NCBI GenBank assembly: GCA_944368065.1
Contig: CALVWV010000022.1
Location: 1 to 59,915, forward strand
Length of the DNA: 59,915 nucleotides
Source of the DNA: an uncultured Clostridia bacterium
GTDB taxonomy: Bacteria; Bacillota; Clostridia; Christensenellales; Borkfalkiaceae
Direction: 5' to 3'
Position 1 is the stretch's first letter. The number at the start of each line of letters is the position of its first letter. The notes under the pieces were generated by a model. It worked only from the letters and a program-made list of their open reading frames with translations, ran no database searches and had not been told where the DNA came from. Shown in pieces: positions 22,790 to 30,626 of the stretch. The translations under genes and the position numbers were made by a program.

Positions 22790-23176
22790 ATGGACGATTG
22801 GAGACTGCGCGGCGATGATGATAATTTAAAAAATGCCGTTTTATATGAAATCAGATTTCCTCAATTCTGGGAAAGAGCTTATCGGGAAAAGAATGGCTTT
22901 TATCAACTTGTACAAAACGACGCTGAAAATTACGTAAAAAGGACGGGCAAGTGTGCGGAATTGCTTGAAGGGGAAAAAATCCAGCATTTCTGGCACGAGC
23001 ATTGCTTTTTCTGCTGGGAAAAAGCAACGACCGATGCAGAAGCGGTGTTTTATTGTACAGAAGATATGAATGTGTGGATTTGCGCAAAATGCTTTAACGA
23101 CTTCAAAGATAAATTTCATTGGGTCGTAAAATCGGTCGATGAGTGGCATCCGGAAAATGCCCGACGTTGCCCTTGA
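22790..23176 (+). CDS. Small Cys-rich (Zn-ribbon-like) hypothetical protein
   Basis: 128 residues. Two CxxC-type pairs, HCFFCWEK near 68 and WICAKCFNDFKDKF near 97, and a YCTED element between them make a zinc site likely. I have a recollection of similar Clostridia proteins with a DHCEFCWEKF-like motif and no assigned function. The ORF is clearly more AT-rich than its surroundings. Its last codons (ending ..RRCP stop) are read from the second copy of the 20-bp rlmD repeat in another frame, so the coding end was made by the duplication. AAGGGA is the ribosome site. Single small accessory genes of this sort are sometimes immunity proteins; unproven. Confidence 0.75.
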   Translation: MDDWRLRGDDDNLKNAVLYEIRFPQFWERAYREKNGFYQLVQNDAENYVKRTGKCAELLEGEKIQHFWHEHCFFCWEKATTDAEAVFYCTEDMNVWICAKCFNDFKDKFHWVVKSVDEWHPENARRCP

Positions 23177-23184
23177 AAGGAAAT
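23165..23184 (+). repeat. 20-bp direct repeat, right copy
   Basis: 19 of 20 bases match 22753-22772. Together the copies bracket 392 bases that hold the Zn-ribbon ORF. Confidence 0.75.
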
Positions 23185-23192
23185 GATGTTGC

Positions 23193-23966
23193 ATGCATTA
23201 TAAAAAAATAGAACTCTGTACAAAAGGAAATAAAACAGTAAATCAGTCAGAAGTTCAGGAGCTTTTACGGCATTTTCTTTTTGTGTTGAACTGTAACGGG
23301 CAGATTCTTTCCGATTACAAGGTAATACTGCAGAATAACTATGCTTTATATGTGACAACGCCCAAGCAGGATTCGCTGTCTGAAAAGTATGACAGTCCTT
23401 ATGTGAAAAAGGCAAGGAAAAAAATAACAGAACTGTTTGCTGTCTGCGTGGAAGATTGCGGTATCGACACGCAAAGTCAGAGCTATTGTAACTGCAAAAA
23501 CAGAAGTGCTATAGAAATGCAGACTGCTGAGTATGATACAGACAGCGTGTTTACTTGTTGCGATTGCGGAAAGCCCGTTGCACTTTATGAGTTGCCGCTC
23601 CTTAAAGACAGCGAAGATTATTGCCGTATTCAGACGTGGCAGCATAATTATGCCGATACAGACAGACTTTGGATGAATGGTCTGTTCGATAGGTTTACGG
23701 GCAATCAGCGTGTGAATTTTGATTCTGCGCTGAATAAGCTGGGCAGAAAAATTGCGGATGAGATGAGCGAAAATCTCGGCTGTCCTGTTTATTATCATCT
23801 CGCCTCTGATTATGGAAAGAAGGTAAAATTGCAGGAAGTCGGCAATGAAAAGCTGCACGTATGCCCGAAATGCGGCAAAATCATGAAGCGTATGGAAATT
23901 TCTGAAAAATATAAAATAGATGTATGCGCTGAATGCAGACTTTCTTACGATGTTGATAAAGATTAA
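23193..23966 (+). CDS. DUF2310 family Zn-ribbon protein
   Basis: 257 residues. DUF2310 marks: LNCNGQIL near residue 32, DSLSEKYDSPYVKKA near 61, the CNCKN and CCDCGKPVALYELP cysteine pairs, WQHNYADTDRLWMN near 152, and a C-terminal Zn ribbon (CPKCGK...CAECRLS). The family is described as Zn-ribbon and possibly nucleic-acid binding; no activity is known. AT-rich codon use, like the preceding ORF and unlike rlmD, suggests acquisition. AAAGG lies in the repeat upstream of the ATG. A bidirectional terminator follows. Confidence 0.85.
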   Translation: MHYKKIELCTKGNKTVNQSEVQELLRHFLFVLNCNGQILSDYKVILQNNYALYVTTPKQDSLSEKYDSPYVKKARKKITELFAVCVEDCGIDTQSQSYCNCKNRSAIEMQTAEYDTDSVFTCCDCGKPVALYELPLLKDSEDYCRIQTWQHNYADTDRLWMNGLFDRFTGNQRVNFDSALNKLGRKIADEMSENLGCPVYYHLASDYGKKVKLQEVGNEKLHVCPKCGKIMKRMEISEKYKIDVCAECRLSYDVDKD

Positions 23967-23990
23967 GTGGCATAAGTTATTTAAATAAAT

Positions 23991-24021
23991 AAGCGCCGCG
24001 GCGAAATTCGCCGCGGCGCTT
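23991..24021. terminator. Bidirectional terminator between DUF2310 and flotillin genes
   Basis: A 15-bp perfect stem (23991-24005 with 24007-24021). On the minus strand it is followed by TTATTTATTT, on the plus strand by TAAAATTT. Confidence 0.8.
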
Positions 24022-24034
24022 AAAATTTCATAAT

Positions 24035-25492
24035 TTATTTTTTGCCTTTTTCTTCGGGTTTGTTGTCTGCGGGTTCTGCAGGTTTCAACGCTTCGGGCTC
24101 AGGTTTTTCAACCTTCTCTGCGCCTTCGGTTTTTTCCTCTTTCACGGGGGAAACTATTTTGGGAAGCGAGAGTCCCGCCATGTTGTAAATTTCTTCAAGC
24201 GGGGGGAGAGACTTCAAAAGCCCGGATAAAAAGTTTGCCGTGGAAGTCTTTCCGTCTGCATTCTGACCGCCATCCCATACGGTTACCTTGTCTATCTTCA
24301 CGCCGGAAATGGCTTTTACCTGTTCGGCAACGATATCTTCAAGTTTGTCTGCAATGAGCAGTCTTACCGCGTCGGGCGCCGTTCCCGCGCTCTTTACGAG
24401 CGCGTCCATGCCTTCTGCCTGCTTTGTAAGCTTTTCTCTCACACCGCGCGCTTCCGCGTCCATCTTGCAGAATATTGCGTCCGCTTCGCCCTGCGCCTTT
24501 CTTCTCGTCTGTTCGGCAATGGCTTCGGCCTCGATTTCAAGCTTTCTCTTTTCGATGTCTGCGGCGACGATGACATCGGCTTCCTTTGTAGCTTTTTCAC
24601 GCGCGGCACGCGCAACTTCCGCCGACTGTTCGGCGCTGTAGCTCTCTTCGAGCGCTTTCGCCGCCTGAACCTTTTCTGCGGCTACTGCAAGTTTGAGCGC
24701 TTCGGCTTCCTTCTCGCGCAGAACGGCCTGCGAGCGCGCTATCTCGGCTTTTGCCTTGTTTTCGCCGTCGATTGCGGCGGACTCGGCTTCGGCAACGCGT
24801 ATGCGCTCTTCCATTTTAGCGTTGGCCTGACCAATCGCGCCCTTCTTGTCTTCTTCGGCGACGGATACGCGCGCGTCGTTTATGGCTTTTGCAGCCGCCT
24901 CTTTGCCGAGCGCGGTTATGTATCCCGATTCGTCGGTTATATCCGTAACGTTTACGTTTATCAGCCTTAAGCCCACTTTTTTGAGCTCGCCTTCGACGTT
25001 TCTGGAAATTGCTTCGAGGAACTTATCCCTGTCGGAATTTATTTCCTCTATGTTCATGGTAGCTATTACAAGCCTGAGCTGACCGAATATTATGTCGCGC
25101 GCAAGGTCGCTTATTTCCGCCATTTTGAGCATTCCCAGTCTTTCGGCGGCGTTCTGCATTACGCCCGTGTCGGTGGATATGCCTACGGTGAAAATGGAGG
25201 GGACGTCTATCCTTATATTCTGTTTGGACAGCGCGTTTTTAAGGTCAACGGAAATGGAAAGGGGCGTAAGGTCCATGAAAGTATATTTCTGGAAGAACGG
25301 CCATACGAATGCCGCGCCGCCGTGCAGGCACTTTGCCGAATGGTAAGTACCGTCTGACGATGCTTTGAGCTTGCCGTATATTATCATTATCTTGTCGGGC
25401 GGGCAGGTCTTATAGCGCACCGCTACGGTAAGTATGATCATGAACAGCAAAAGCACCACAACAACTACAATGGCTATAATAGCTTCTGTCAT
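24035..25492 (-). CDS. Flotillin-like protein (YuaG/FloT type)
   Basis: 485 residues. One N-terminal membrane segment (about 5-25), a band-7/SPFH domain (about 28-200), then a long Ala/Glu/Lys-rich coiled coil with the EA-repeats typical of flotillins (about 200-370), and a charged Pro/Glu/Lys tail that replaces the shorter B. subtilis end. Flotillins organise membrane domains and act with NfeD proteins; the NfeD/YuaF gene lies 36 bases upstream in the same operon. AAGGAG precedes the ATG at 25492. Acts at the cytoplasmic membrane. Confidence 0.93.
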   Translation of the reverse strand: MTEAIIAIVVVVVLLLFMIILTVAVRYKTCPPDKIMIIYGKLKASSDGTYHSAKCLHGGAAFVWPFFQKYTFMDLTPLSISVDLKNALSKQNIRIDVPSIFTVGISTDTGVMQNAAERLGMLKMAEISDLARDIIFGQLRLVIATMNIEEINSDRDKFLEAISRNVEGELKKVGLRLINVNVTDITDESGYITALGKEAAAKAINDARVSVAEEDKKGAIGQANAKMEERIRVAEAESAAIDGENKAKAEIARSQAVLREKEAEALKLAVAAEKVQAAKALEESYSAEQSAEVARAAREKATKEADVIVAADIEKRKLEIEAEAIAEQTRRKAQGEADAIFCKMDAEARGVREKLTKQAEGMDALVKSAGTAPDAVRLLIADKLEDIVAEQVKAISGVKIDKVTVWDGGQNADGKTSTANFLSGLLKSLPPLEEIYNMAGLSLPKIVSPVKEEKTEGAEKVEKPEPEALKPAEPADNKPEEKGKK

Positions 25493-25528
25493 AACATATT
25501 CTCCTTGGATTTATAATAGGTTAAGCGG

Positions 25529-26107
25529 TCATACTTTTTTGACGACCGCAAAATCGTCGCTGTATTCGGTAATTTCCACGGTGCTGTCTACGGGTATGCG
25601 CTCGTCATCGTCCGTCATTGCGTCAATTTCCATAAAGCTGCCCTGCGCGGTAAGCGTTATCTTGCCCCTGCCCGAGCGCTTTTCCGGAATGCTTACGTAG
25701 ACGGTGGCTACCGTTCCTATAAGGTTTTTCTTTACGAGGTTGCCAGAACACTGCAGCTTTGATATTCCGCGCATAGCAAAAGCAACGCCCAGAAGGGCAA
25801 CCGTGCCCGTTGCAACGGCAATGAGAATGGGCGCCCATATATTGTCGCCGAGTGAAGTCTGCGCGGCAAAACCGCACCAGCCGCCGAGCGCAAAGAAAGC
25901 CGTAATGCTCTTTACCGTAAAGAATGAAAGTCCGCCGTCGGCGTCGTCTATGGAGTCGGGCGAGTCAAAACCGCCGTCCATGTCTATATCCCCGCCGCCG
26001 AGCGAAAAGAGCATGACTATTATCTGTATTATAAGAAAAATGCTGGCGACCACGGCTATTATGAAGTATATTTTCCCCGCGGTGCTCAGTTCTATGAACC
26101 AGTCCAT
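25529..26107 (-). CDS. NfeD-like membrane protein (YuaF type)
   Basis: 192 residues from ATG 26107, which follows GGAGG; the longer frame to 26170 would begin inside the -35 box. Three hydrophobic segments (about 9-36, 63-85 and 90-115) with an Asp/Gly-rich acidic loop (GGGDIDMDGG) between the first and second, and a C-terminal OB-fold (about 125-192) like that of YuaF. YuaF supports flotillin function in B. subtilis. It is the first gene of the operon with the flotillin. Confidence 0.88.
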   Translation of the reverse strand: MDWFIELSTAGKIYFIIAVVASIFLIIQIIVMLFSLGGGDIDMDGGFDSPDSIDDADGGLSFFTVKSITAFFALGGWCGFAAQTSLGDNIWAPILIAVATGTVALLGVAFAMRGISKLQCSGNLVKKNLIGTVATVYVSIPEKRSGRGKITLTAQGSFMEIDAMTDDDERIPVDSTVEITEYSDDFAVVKKV

Positions 26108-26140
26108 AACTTCCTCCGTACACAATCTGTGTGCACTGAC

Positions 26141-26170
26141 ATTATAACATGAGATGTTGCGCACTGTCAA
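26141..26170 (-). promoter_or_regulatory. Promoter of the NfeD-flotillin operon
   Basis: On the minus strand TTGACA (26165-26170), 18 bases, TATAAT (26141-26146). The leader contains GTGCACACAG/CTGTGTGCAC-like symmetry. Confidence 0.85.
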
Positions 26171-26248
26171 CAGCGCGCATTTAAATTATACGCGGGCGGA
26201 ACGGGGCATATGATTTCCTCATTTTCCTTAAAACGGCAAAAAATGAGA

Positions 26249-26270
26249 TTGCCCCGCATATATGAGCTGA
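26249..26270 (+). repeat. Intergenic 22-bp near-palindrome, copy F
   Basis: TTGCCCCGCATATATG is exact; the trailing arm is AGCTGA instead of CCGCAA. About 80 bases from each of two divergent promoters. Confidence 0.7.
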
Positions 26271-26351
26271 TGAAATTGTTTTTACCCGGAATTGCAGACC
26301 ATTATCTTGCCCGTTTTTAATTATTTGTCCGCCGATTTTTCATTTTGCTCA

Positions 26352-26380
26352 TTGAATTTTCACACAGTCGGATATATAAT
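26352..26380 (+). promoter_or_regulatory. Promoter of the P-type ATPase
   Basis: TTGAAT (26352-26357), 17 bases, TATAAT (26375-26380); about 70-base leader before AGGAG and the ATG at 26456. Confidence 0.75.
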
Positions 26381-26455
26381 AAATGCAGAACAGATTATTT
26401 TGATTTACGGCAATTTTTCAAATTTGCGCAAACTAACCTAAGGAGCTTAAAAATT

Positions 26456-29158
26456 ATGGAAGAGAGAAAAACTCCCGGGCAGGTTTCGGCTACGGATGCA
26501 AAAGAATTTTACCTTTCCTCGGCGGAGGAGGTGTGCAGGGAATACGACTCGGATTCAGATAGCGGTCTCGGCGAAGAGGAGGCGCGTTCCCGCCTTGAAA
26601 AATACGGGCGCAACGCGTTTGAAAAGCAGAAAAAAAAGAGCCTTGCCCGCCTTATATTGTCCCAGCTCAAAGACGTATCCACGATAATACTTTTAATTGC
26701 GGGCGGCATGAGCCTTGCGATGTCTGTAATCGAGTGGGAGGGCGTGCACAGCCTCATAGAGCCGCTCGTCATTTTCGTCATCATAGTAATGAACGTCATT
26801 CTCGCCGTCACGCAGGAGCGCAGCGCGGAGAACGCGCTCGAGGCGCTGTCTTCGCTGTCCTCGCCGGTATGCCGCGTTGTGCGCGGCGGAGCCGTGCGCG
26901 AGATGAACCCCGAAGAGCTCGTCCCCGGCGATATCATAAGGCTTAAAACGGGCGACCTCGTCCCCGCGGACGCGCGCCTTATTCATTCAGAAAGTCTTGC
27001 CGCAGACGAATCTTCGCTCACGGGCGAAAGCGTCCCCGCTGAAAAGGACGCGGCGGCGTCGTTTGAAGAGGAAGTGCCGCTTGGCGACAGGTCCAACTGC
27101 GTATTTTCGGGCTGCCTTATAACTTCGGGCAACGCTTCCGCAGTGGTTGCGCGCACGGGCATGAATACCGAAATGGGCAAGATAGCGCGCTTTCTTACCG
27201 ATACCAAGCAGAAAAAGACCACCCTGCAGGTAAGGCTGGATAAAGTAGGCAAAGTAATAAGCGGACTCGCAATAATCTCCGCTGTAATAATGTTTGTAGT
27301 CGGCGTGTTCGTGTACAGGCACGACCTTACGGATATGCTGATGGCGGCGGTAACGCTTGCCGTGGCGGCGGTGCCCGAAACGCTTTCGCTTATCGTAACG
27401 CTCATACTTTCATACGGCGCAAAAAAGATGGCTGCAAAAAACGCGCTCGTGCGGCAGATGCAGGCGGTGGAAACGCTGGGCAGTACTTCGGTGATATGTT
27501 CGGACAAAACGGGCACGCTCACCATGAACAGAATGACGGTCAAAAGGCTGTGGGTATACGGCGGCGAACCTGTCGGCGACAACGATGAGTTTGACAACGC
27601 GCAGACGGCTTTTCTTGAAAGATTGTGCCTCGCCTGCTCGGCTACGCTGGGCACGGACGGCGACGGCAACAGAAAAATCCTCGGCGACCCTACGGAGACG
27701 GCTATAATCCGCCTTGCCGAAAGCAAGGGAACGGACTACGCGGCGCTTCAGTCGGGATATGTGAAGGTTGCCGAGATACCTTTTTCTTCCGCAAGAAAGA
27801 TGATGACAAACGTCTACAAAACGGAAGAGGGATATCTCGTACTCACCAAGGGCGCGTTCGACAGGCTTCCTTTCGACCGCTCCGACCATAACTATATGCA
27901 CAGGCTCAACGAGGTGCACGACTCATTTGCAAAGGACGCGCTCCGCGTGATAGCGCTCGCTTCCAAGGTTGTGCAGCGCCTTCCCGAAAATATTGAAGAG
28001 GTGGAGCAGGCGCTCACATTCAACGGCTTCGTGGGCATAATAGACCCGCCCCGCCCCGAAGCGGCGGCAGCCATAGCCAAGGCCAAGGCGGCTGGCATAA
28101 GGACGATAATGATAACGGGCGACCACGCGGCAACGGCGGGCGCAATCGCGCGCGAACTCGGCATAATAGTAGCGGGCGAAGGCGTTATAACCGGTCAGGA
28201 ACTTGCCCGCCTTTCCGACGAAGAGCTCAATGAAAGCATTGAATTTTATTCGGTGTACGCAAGGGTGAGCCCCGAAGATAAAATCCGCATAGTTAAGGCG
28301 TGGCAGGCGCGCGGCGAAGTAGTCGCAATGACGGGCGACGGCGTAAACGACGCCCCCGCTCTCAAGGCGGCGGACGTAGGCGTTGCGATGGGCATAAACG
28401 GCACCGAAGTTTCAAAGAGCGCCGCAAAGATGATACTTACGGACGATAAGTTCTCCACGATAATAGAAGCCGTCGGCGAGGGCAGAAACATCTTTTCCAA
28501 CATACGCAAGCTCGTGTATTTCCTGCTCGTGTGCAACATATCGGAAATAGTCGTTATGCTCTTCGCCCAGTTCATAAACTGGGAGCTTCCTTTAACGCCC
28601 ATAATGCTTCTTCTCATAAACGTACTCGGCGACGGTATCCCCGGACTTGCGCTTGCAAAAGAGCAGTCGGATAAAAGGATAATGAAACGAAAGCCGATAG
28701 GCAGGGAGGAAAGCTTCTTCGGAGGCGGGCTTATGGAAGTCATAATCCAGCAGATTTTCGTGTTTGCGGCGGCAACGCTGGCGGGATACTATATAGGAAT
28801 GCACGTTGAGTTCGGCGGCGTTGCGGGCTCGCTTGCGGCGGGCAGAACGATGGCGTTCCTCATCACGGGCTGGACATCAATTCTGCACGTCCTCACGGTA
28901 AGAAGCCGCAGCATGCTTTATAAATACCGCATAAAGGATAATCCCCAGCTTTATATAAGCTGCGGCGCGATGATTATAGTGTTCGCGCTGATAGCGGCAG
29001 TGCCTCCCGTGGCGTCGGCTCTTGAAATGAGCGCGCTCGGCTGGCAGCAATGGCTGATTGCGGCGGTGCTTTCGCTCGTTCCTCTGCTCGTTGCCGAATA
29101 CGGCAAGCTCTGGGACGCGGTTAGGTCAAAAAATCTCGAAAAGACCAAGGTGCGCTGA
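26456..29158 (+). CDS. P-type cation ATPase, Ca2+-transporting (P2A) type
   Basis: 900 residues. N-terminal cation ATPase domain, actuator loop SLTGESVPAEK near 185-195, membrane helix 4 AAVPETLS near 310, phosphorylation site CSDKTGTLTMN (Asp near 350), nucleotide-binding segment near KGAFDRLP, hinge MTGDGVNDAPALKAADVG near 625-640, and four further helices. Helix 6 reads NVLGDGIPG in place of NLVTDGLPA; the key Asp is kept. Likely exports Ca2+, although the PET/GDG changes leave Mn2+ or another ion possible. ATG 26456 is chosen by the AGGAG site. It is monocistronic. Confidence 0.92.
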   Translation: MEERKTPGQVSATDAKEFYLSSAEEVCREYDSDSDSGLGEEEARSRLEKYGRNAFEKQKKKSLARLILSQLKDVSTIILLIAGGMSLAMSVIEWEGVHSLIEPLVIFVIIVMNVILAVTQERSAENALEALSSLSSPVCRVVRGGAVREMNPEELVPGDIIRLKTGDLVPADARLIHSESLAADESSLTGESVPAEKDAAASFEEEVPLGDRSNCVFSGCLITSGNASAVVARTGMNTEMGKIARFLTDTKQKKTTLQVRLDKVGKVISGLAIISAVIMFVVGVFVYRHDLTDMLMAAVTLAVAAVPETLSLIVTLILSYGAKKMAAKNALVRQMQAVETLGSTSVICSDKTGTLTMNRMTVKRLWVYGGEPVGDNDEFDNAQTAFLERLCLACSATLGTDGDGNRKILGDPTETAIIRLAESKGTDYAALQSGYVKVAEIPFSSARKMMTNVYKTEEGYLVLTKGAFDRLPFDRSDHNYMHRLNEVHDSFAKDALRVIALASKVVQRLPENIEEVEQALTFNGFVGIIDPPRPEAAAAIAKAKAAGIRTIMITGDHAATAGAIARELGIIVAGEGVITGQELARLSDEELNESIEFYSVYARVSPEDKIRIVKAWQARGEVVAMTGDGVNDAPALKAADVGVAMGINGTEVSKSAAKMILTDDKFSTIIEAVGEGRNIFSNIRKLVYFLLVCNISEIVVMLFAQFINWELPLTPIMLLLINVLGDGIPGLALAKEQSDKRIMKRKPIGREESFFGGGLMEVIIQQIFVFAAATLAGYYIGMHVEFGGVAGSLAAGRTMAFLITGWTSILHVLTVRSRSMLYKYRIKDNPQLYISCGAMIIVFALIAAVPPVASALEMSALGWQQWLIAAVLSLVPLLVAEYGKLWDAVRSKNLEKTKVR

Positions 29159-29190
29159 AATGTGTGAATTTTTCGCTGAAATGTTAATTT

Positions 29191-29228
29191 GAATGAGCGG
29201 GCGCGGCTTCAGCTGCGCCCGCTCATTC
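29191..29228 (+). terminator. Terminator of the P-type ATPase
   Basis: A 14-bp stem (29191-29204 with 29215-29228) followed by AATTTGTT. Confidence 0.7.
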
Positions 29229-29302
29229 AATTTGTTAAAAACTAAAATTTTATGCCGCCTTTTCCGTTAAAATAAAATTACATTTATTTTACGCGCTTTC
29301 GC

Positions 29303-29331
29303 TTGCCAATCCTTTGTTCAGGCTGTAAAAT
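29303..29331 (+). promoter_or_regulatory. Promoter of the HAD phosphatase
   Basis: TTGCCA (29303-29308), 17 bases, TAAAAT (29326-29331). Confidence 0.7.
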
Positions 29332-29381
29332 TAGGTAGTATTTTTTGATGCGCCCTTAGGCGCTTTTATTTAAGGAGAAGT

Positions 29382-30044
29382 ATGGACGGAGTTATTTTTG
29401 ACCTCGACGGAACGTTGCTCGACTCTATGGGACTGTGGCGCAAGGCGGGTTGCATTTACCTTGAAAAATTCGGAATAAAGGCTGACGAAAGCCTTGCAGA
29501 TATAATCCTGCCGCTCACTATAAGCGGCGCAGCCGTGTATATAAAGCAGAATTTTTCCATTCCCCTGCCCGTCGGACAGATAAAGGACGGCATAAACGCG
29601 GTGATGGAGGAGGGATATAAAAATTATATCCCCGCCAAAGAGGGCGCGTCGGAGCTGCTCGCGGGGCTGTATGCGCATAAAATACCCATGGCGCTCGCTA
29701 CGGCTACGGACAGGTACCTTGTGGAAAGCGCTTTCCGCCGCTTCGGCTGGGAAAAGTATTTTACCGGCATTTTCACCTGCTCGGAGGTGGGCGTAGGCAA
29801 GCGCGACGGCGCGGACGTGTACCTCGCCGCAATGAAGAGCTTTTGCGGCACGGTAAAGGGAAGCTGGGTGTTCGAAGATTCTCCCCACGCCGCAAAAACG
29901 GCTTATAACGCGGGATTCAATGTCGCTGGCGTAAAAGATGAAGGCGGCAAGGGCAACCAGGAAGAGCTTAAAAAGTTCAGCACGGTATATTTTGAAAGCC
30001 TTTCGCCTGCGGAAAAGGTGCTCAAAACTCTTGGCGCCGAATAA
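29382..30044 (+). CDS. HAD-superfamily phosphatase, beta-phosphoglucomutase-like
   Basis: 220 residues, HAD subfamily IA with a helical C1 cap. Motif I FDLDGTLLDS (nucleophile at about 7), motif II ATATDR near 108 (Thr replaces Ser), motif III Lys in VGVGKRDGADVYL near 140, motif IV WVFEDSPHAAKTA near 163. The sequence fits phosphatases such as those acting on 2-phosphoglycolate or sugar phosphates; true phosphoglucomutases have more specific cap residues that I cannot confirm. AAGGAG precedes the ATG. Confidence 0.88.
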   Translation: MDGVIFDLDGTLLDSMGLWRKAGCIYLEKFGIKADESLADIILPLTISGAAVYIKQNFSIPLPVGQIKDGINAVMEEGYKNYIPAKEGASELLAGLYAHKIPMALATATDRYLVESAFRRFGWEKYFTGIFTCSEVGVGKRDGADVYLAAMKSFCGTVKGSWVFEDSPHAAKTAYNAGFNVAGVKDEGGKGNQEELKKFSTVYFESLSPAEKVLKTLGAE

Positions 30045-30102
30045 CGCTTATCCGGTTGAATAAGGCATATGCGCAAGTCAATCAGATTATGATATTTTAA
30101 TG

Positions 30103-30138
30103 ATATATGGCGGGCAATTTTAATTGCCCGCCATATAT
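30103..30138. terminator. 17-bp palindromic hairpin between convergent genes
   Basis: Bases 30103-30119 pair with 30122-30138 (ATATATGGCGGGCAATT and complement). Flanking sequence is AT-rich but has no T-run; likely a shared terminator. Confidence 0.55.
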
Positions 30139-30141
30139 AGC

Positions 30142-30474
30142 TTAATTATTTTTCTTTACAAATAACCTGCAGTACGCAGGGCGGAATTTTTTGCCGTCCT
30201 CTCCGCGGCGAAAAAGTTTCTCGTCGGCGCTGAGCGCTATGAAATCGCAGTTTTCCGCGCCCTCGGGCGAGGTGAACGACTGAAGCCTGACGTATGCGCC
30301 GTCGCGCTTTTTTTTGCGTAAAGTGTGGCGCTCTTTTGCTTTGAAAACCGTCATGAGCGAAAGTCCTTCGATGTCGCCCTCTTCAAACGGAATGTATCCC
30401 GCGCCGAGGATTGCGCCTGCGACCTCCGCCGAGGTCTTTTTTTTATTGAGTTTTCTTAAAAGTCTGCCTTTCAT
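30142..30474 (-). CDS. Hypothetical basic protein, predicted leaderless
   Basis: 110 residues, not recognised. Strongly basic at both ends (RKLNKKK near the start, FVKKNN at the end), a central KERHTLRKKKRDG stretch, and no membrane segment. Supported as a gene by a good promoter exactly in register: the -10 box ends 8 bases before the ATG, so transcription would begin about 2 bases upstream, and there is no ribosome site. Codon use resembles that of the neighbouring genes. It could bind nucleic acid given its charge, which is a guess. Confidence 0.6.
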   Translation of the reverse strand: MKGRLLRKLNKKKTSAEVAGAILGAGYIPFEEGDIEGLSLMTVFKAKERHTLRKKKRDGAYVRLQSFTSPEGAENCDFIALSADEKLFRRGEDGKKFRPAYCRLFVKKNN

Positions 30475-30482
30475 ATAAAAGC

Positions 30483-30511
30483 ATTATATCACGTTTTTCA
30501 GTCAAAGTAAA
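30483..30511 (-). promoter_or_regulatory. Promoter giving a near-zero leader
   Basis: On the minus strand TTTACT (30506-30511), 17 bases, TATAAT (30483-30488); the ATG is at 30474. The -35 box lies at the base of the hairpin 30508-30542. Confidence 0.65.
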
Positions 30512-30542
30512 CCGCCGCGCTTTTTTAAAGCGCGGCGGTTTA
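30508..30542 (-). terminator. Hairpin downstream of the AKR fusion gene
   Basis: A 16-bp perfect stem (30508-30523 with 30527-30542), likely the terminator of the minus-strand operon ending at 30627; the tail on that strand is only moderately T-rich. A second short hairpin lies at about 30565-30582. Confidence 0.55.
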
Positions 30543-30626
30543 CCGACATTTTTTCTCCATATGCGGCCGCCGCACGGCGGCCGGTATTGTAAGCTGAAAA
30601 ATTTTTTGCGAAAAATCAGAAAGCGC

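Larger units (their letters stand above)
26108..26455. other. Divergent intergenic region
   Basis: Separates the minus-strand NfeD-flotillin operon from the plus-strand P-type ATPase. It contains one promoter in each direction (26141-26170 and 26352-26380) and copy F of the 22-bp motif between them. No ORF of its own. Confidence 0.7.

Noticed and set aside
26196-26220. Further copy of the 22-bp motif (ACGGGGCATATGA)
   Set aside because: The order of the GGGGC and CATATG parts is inverted and the match is too short.
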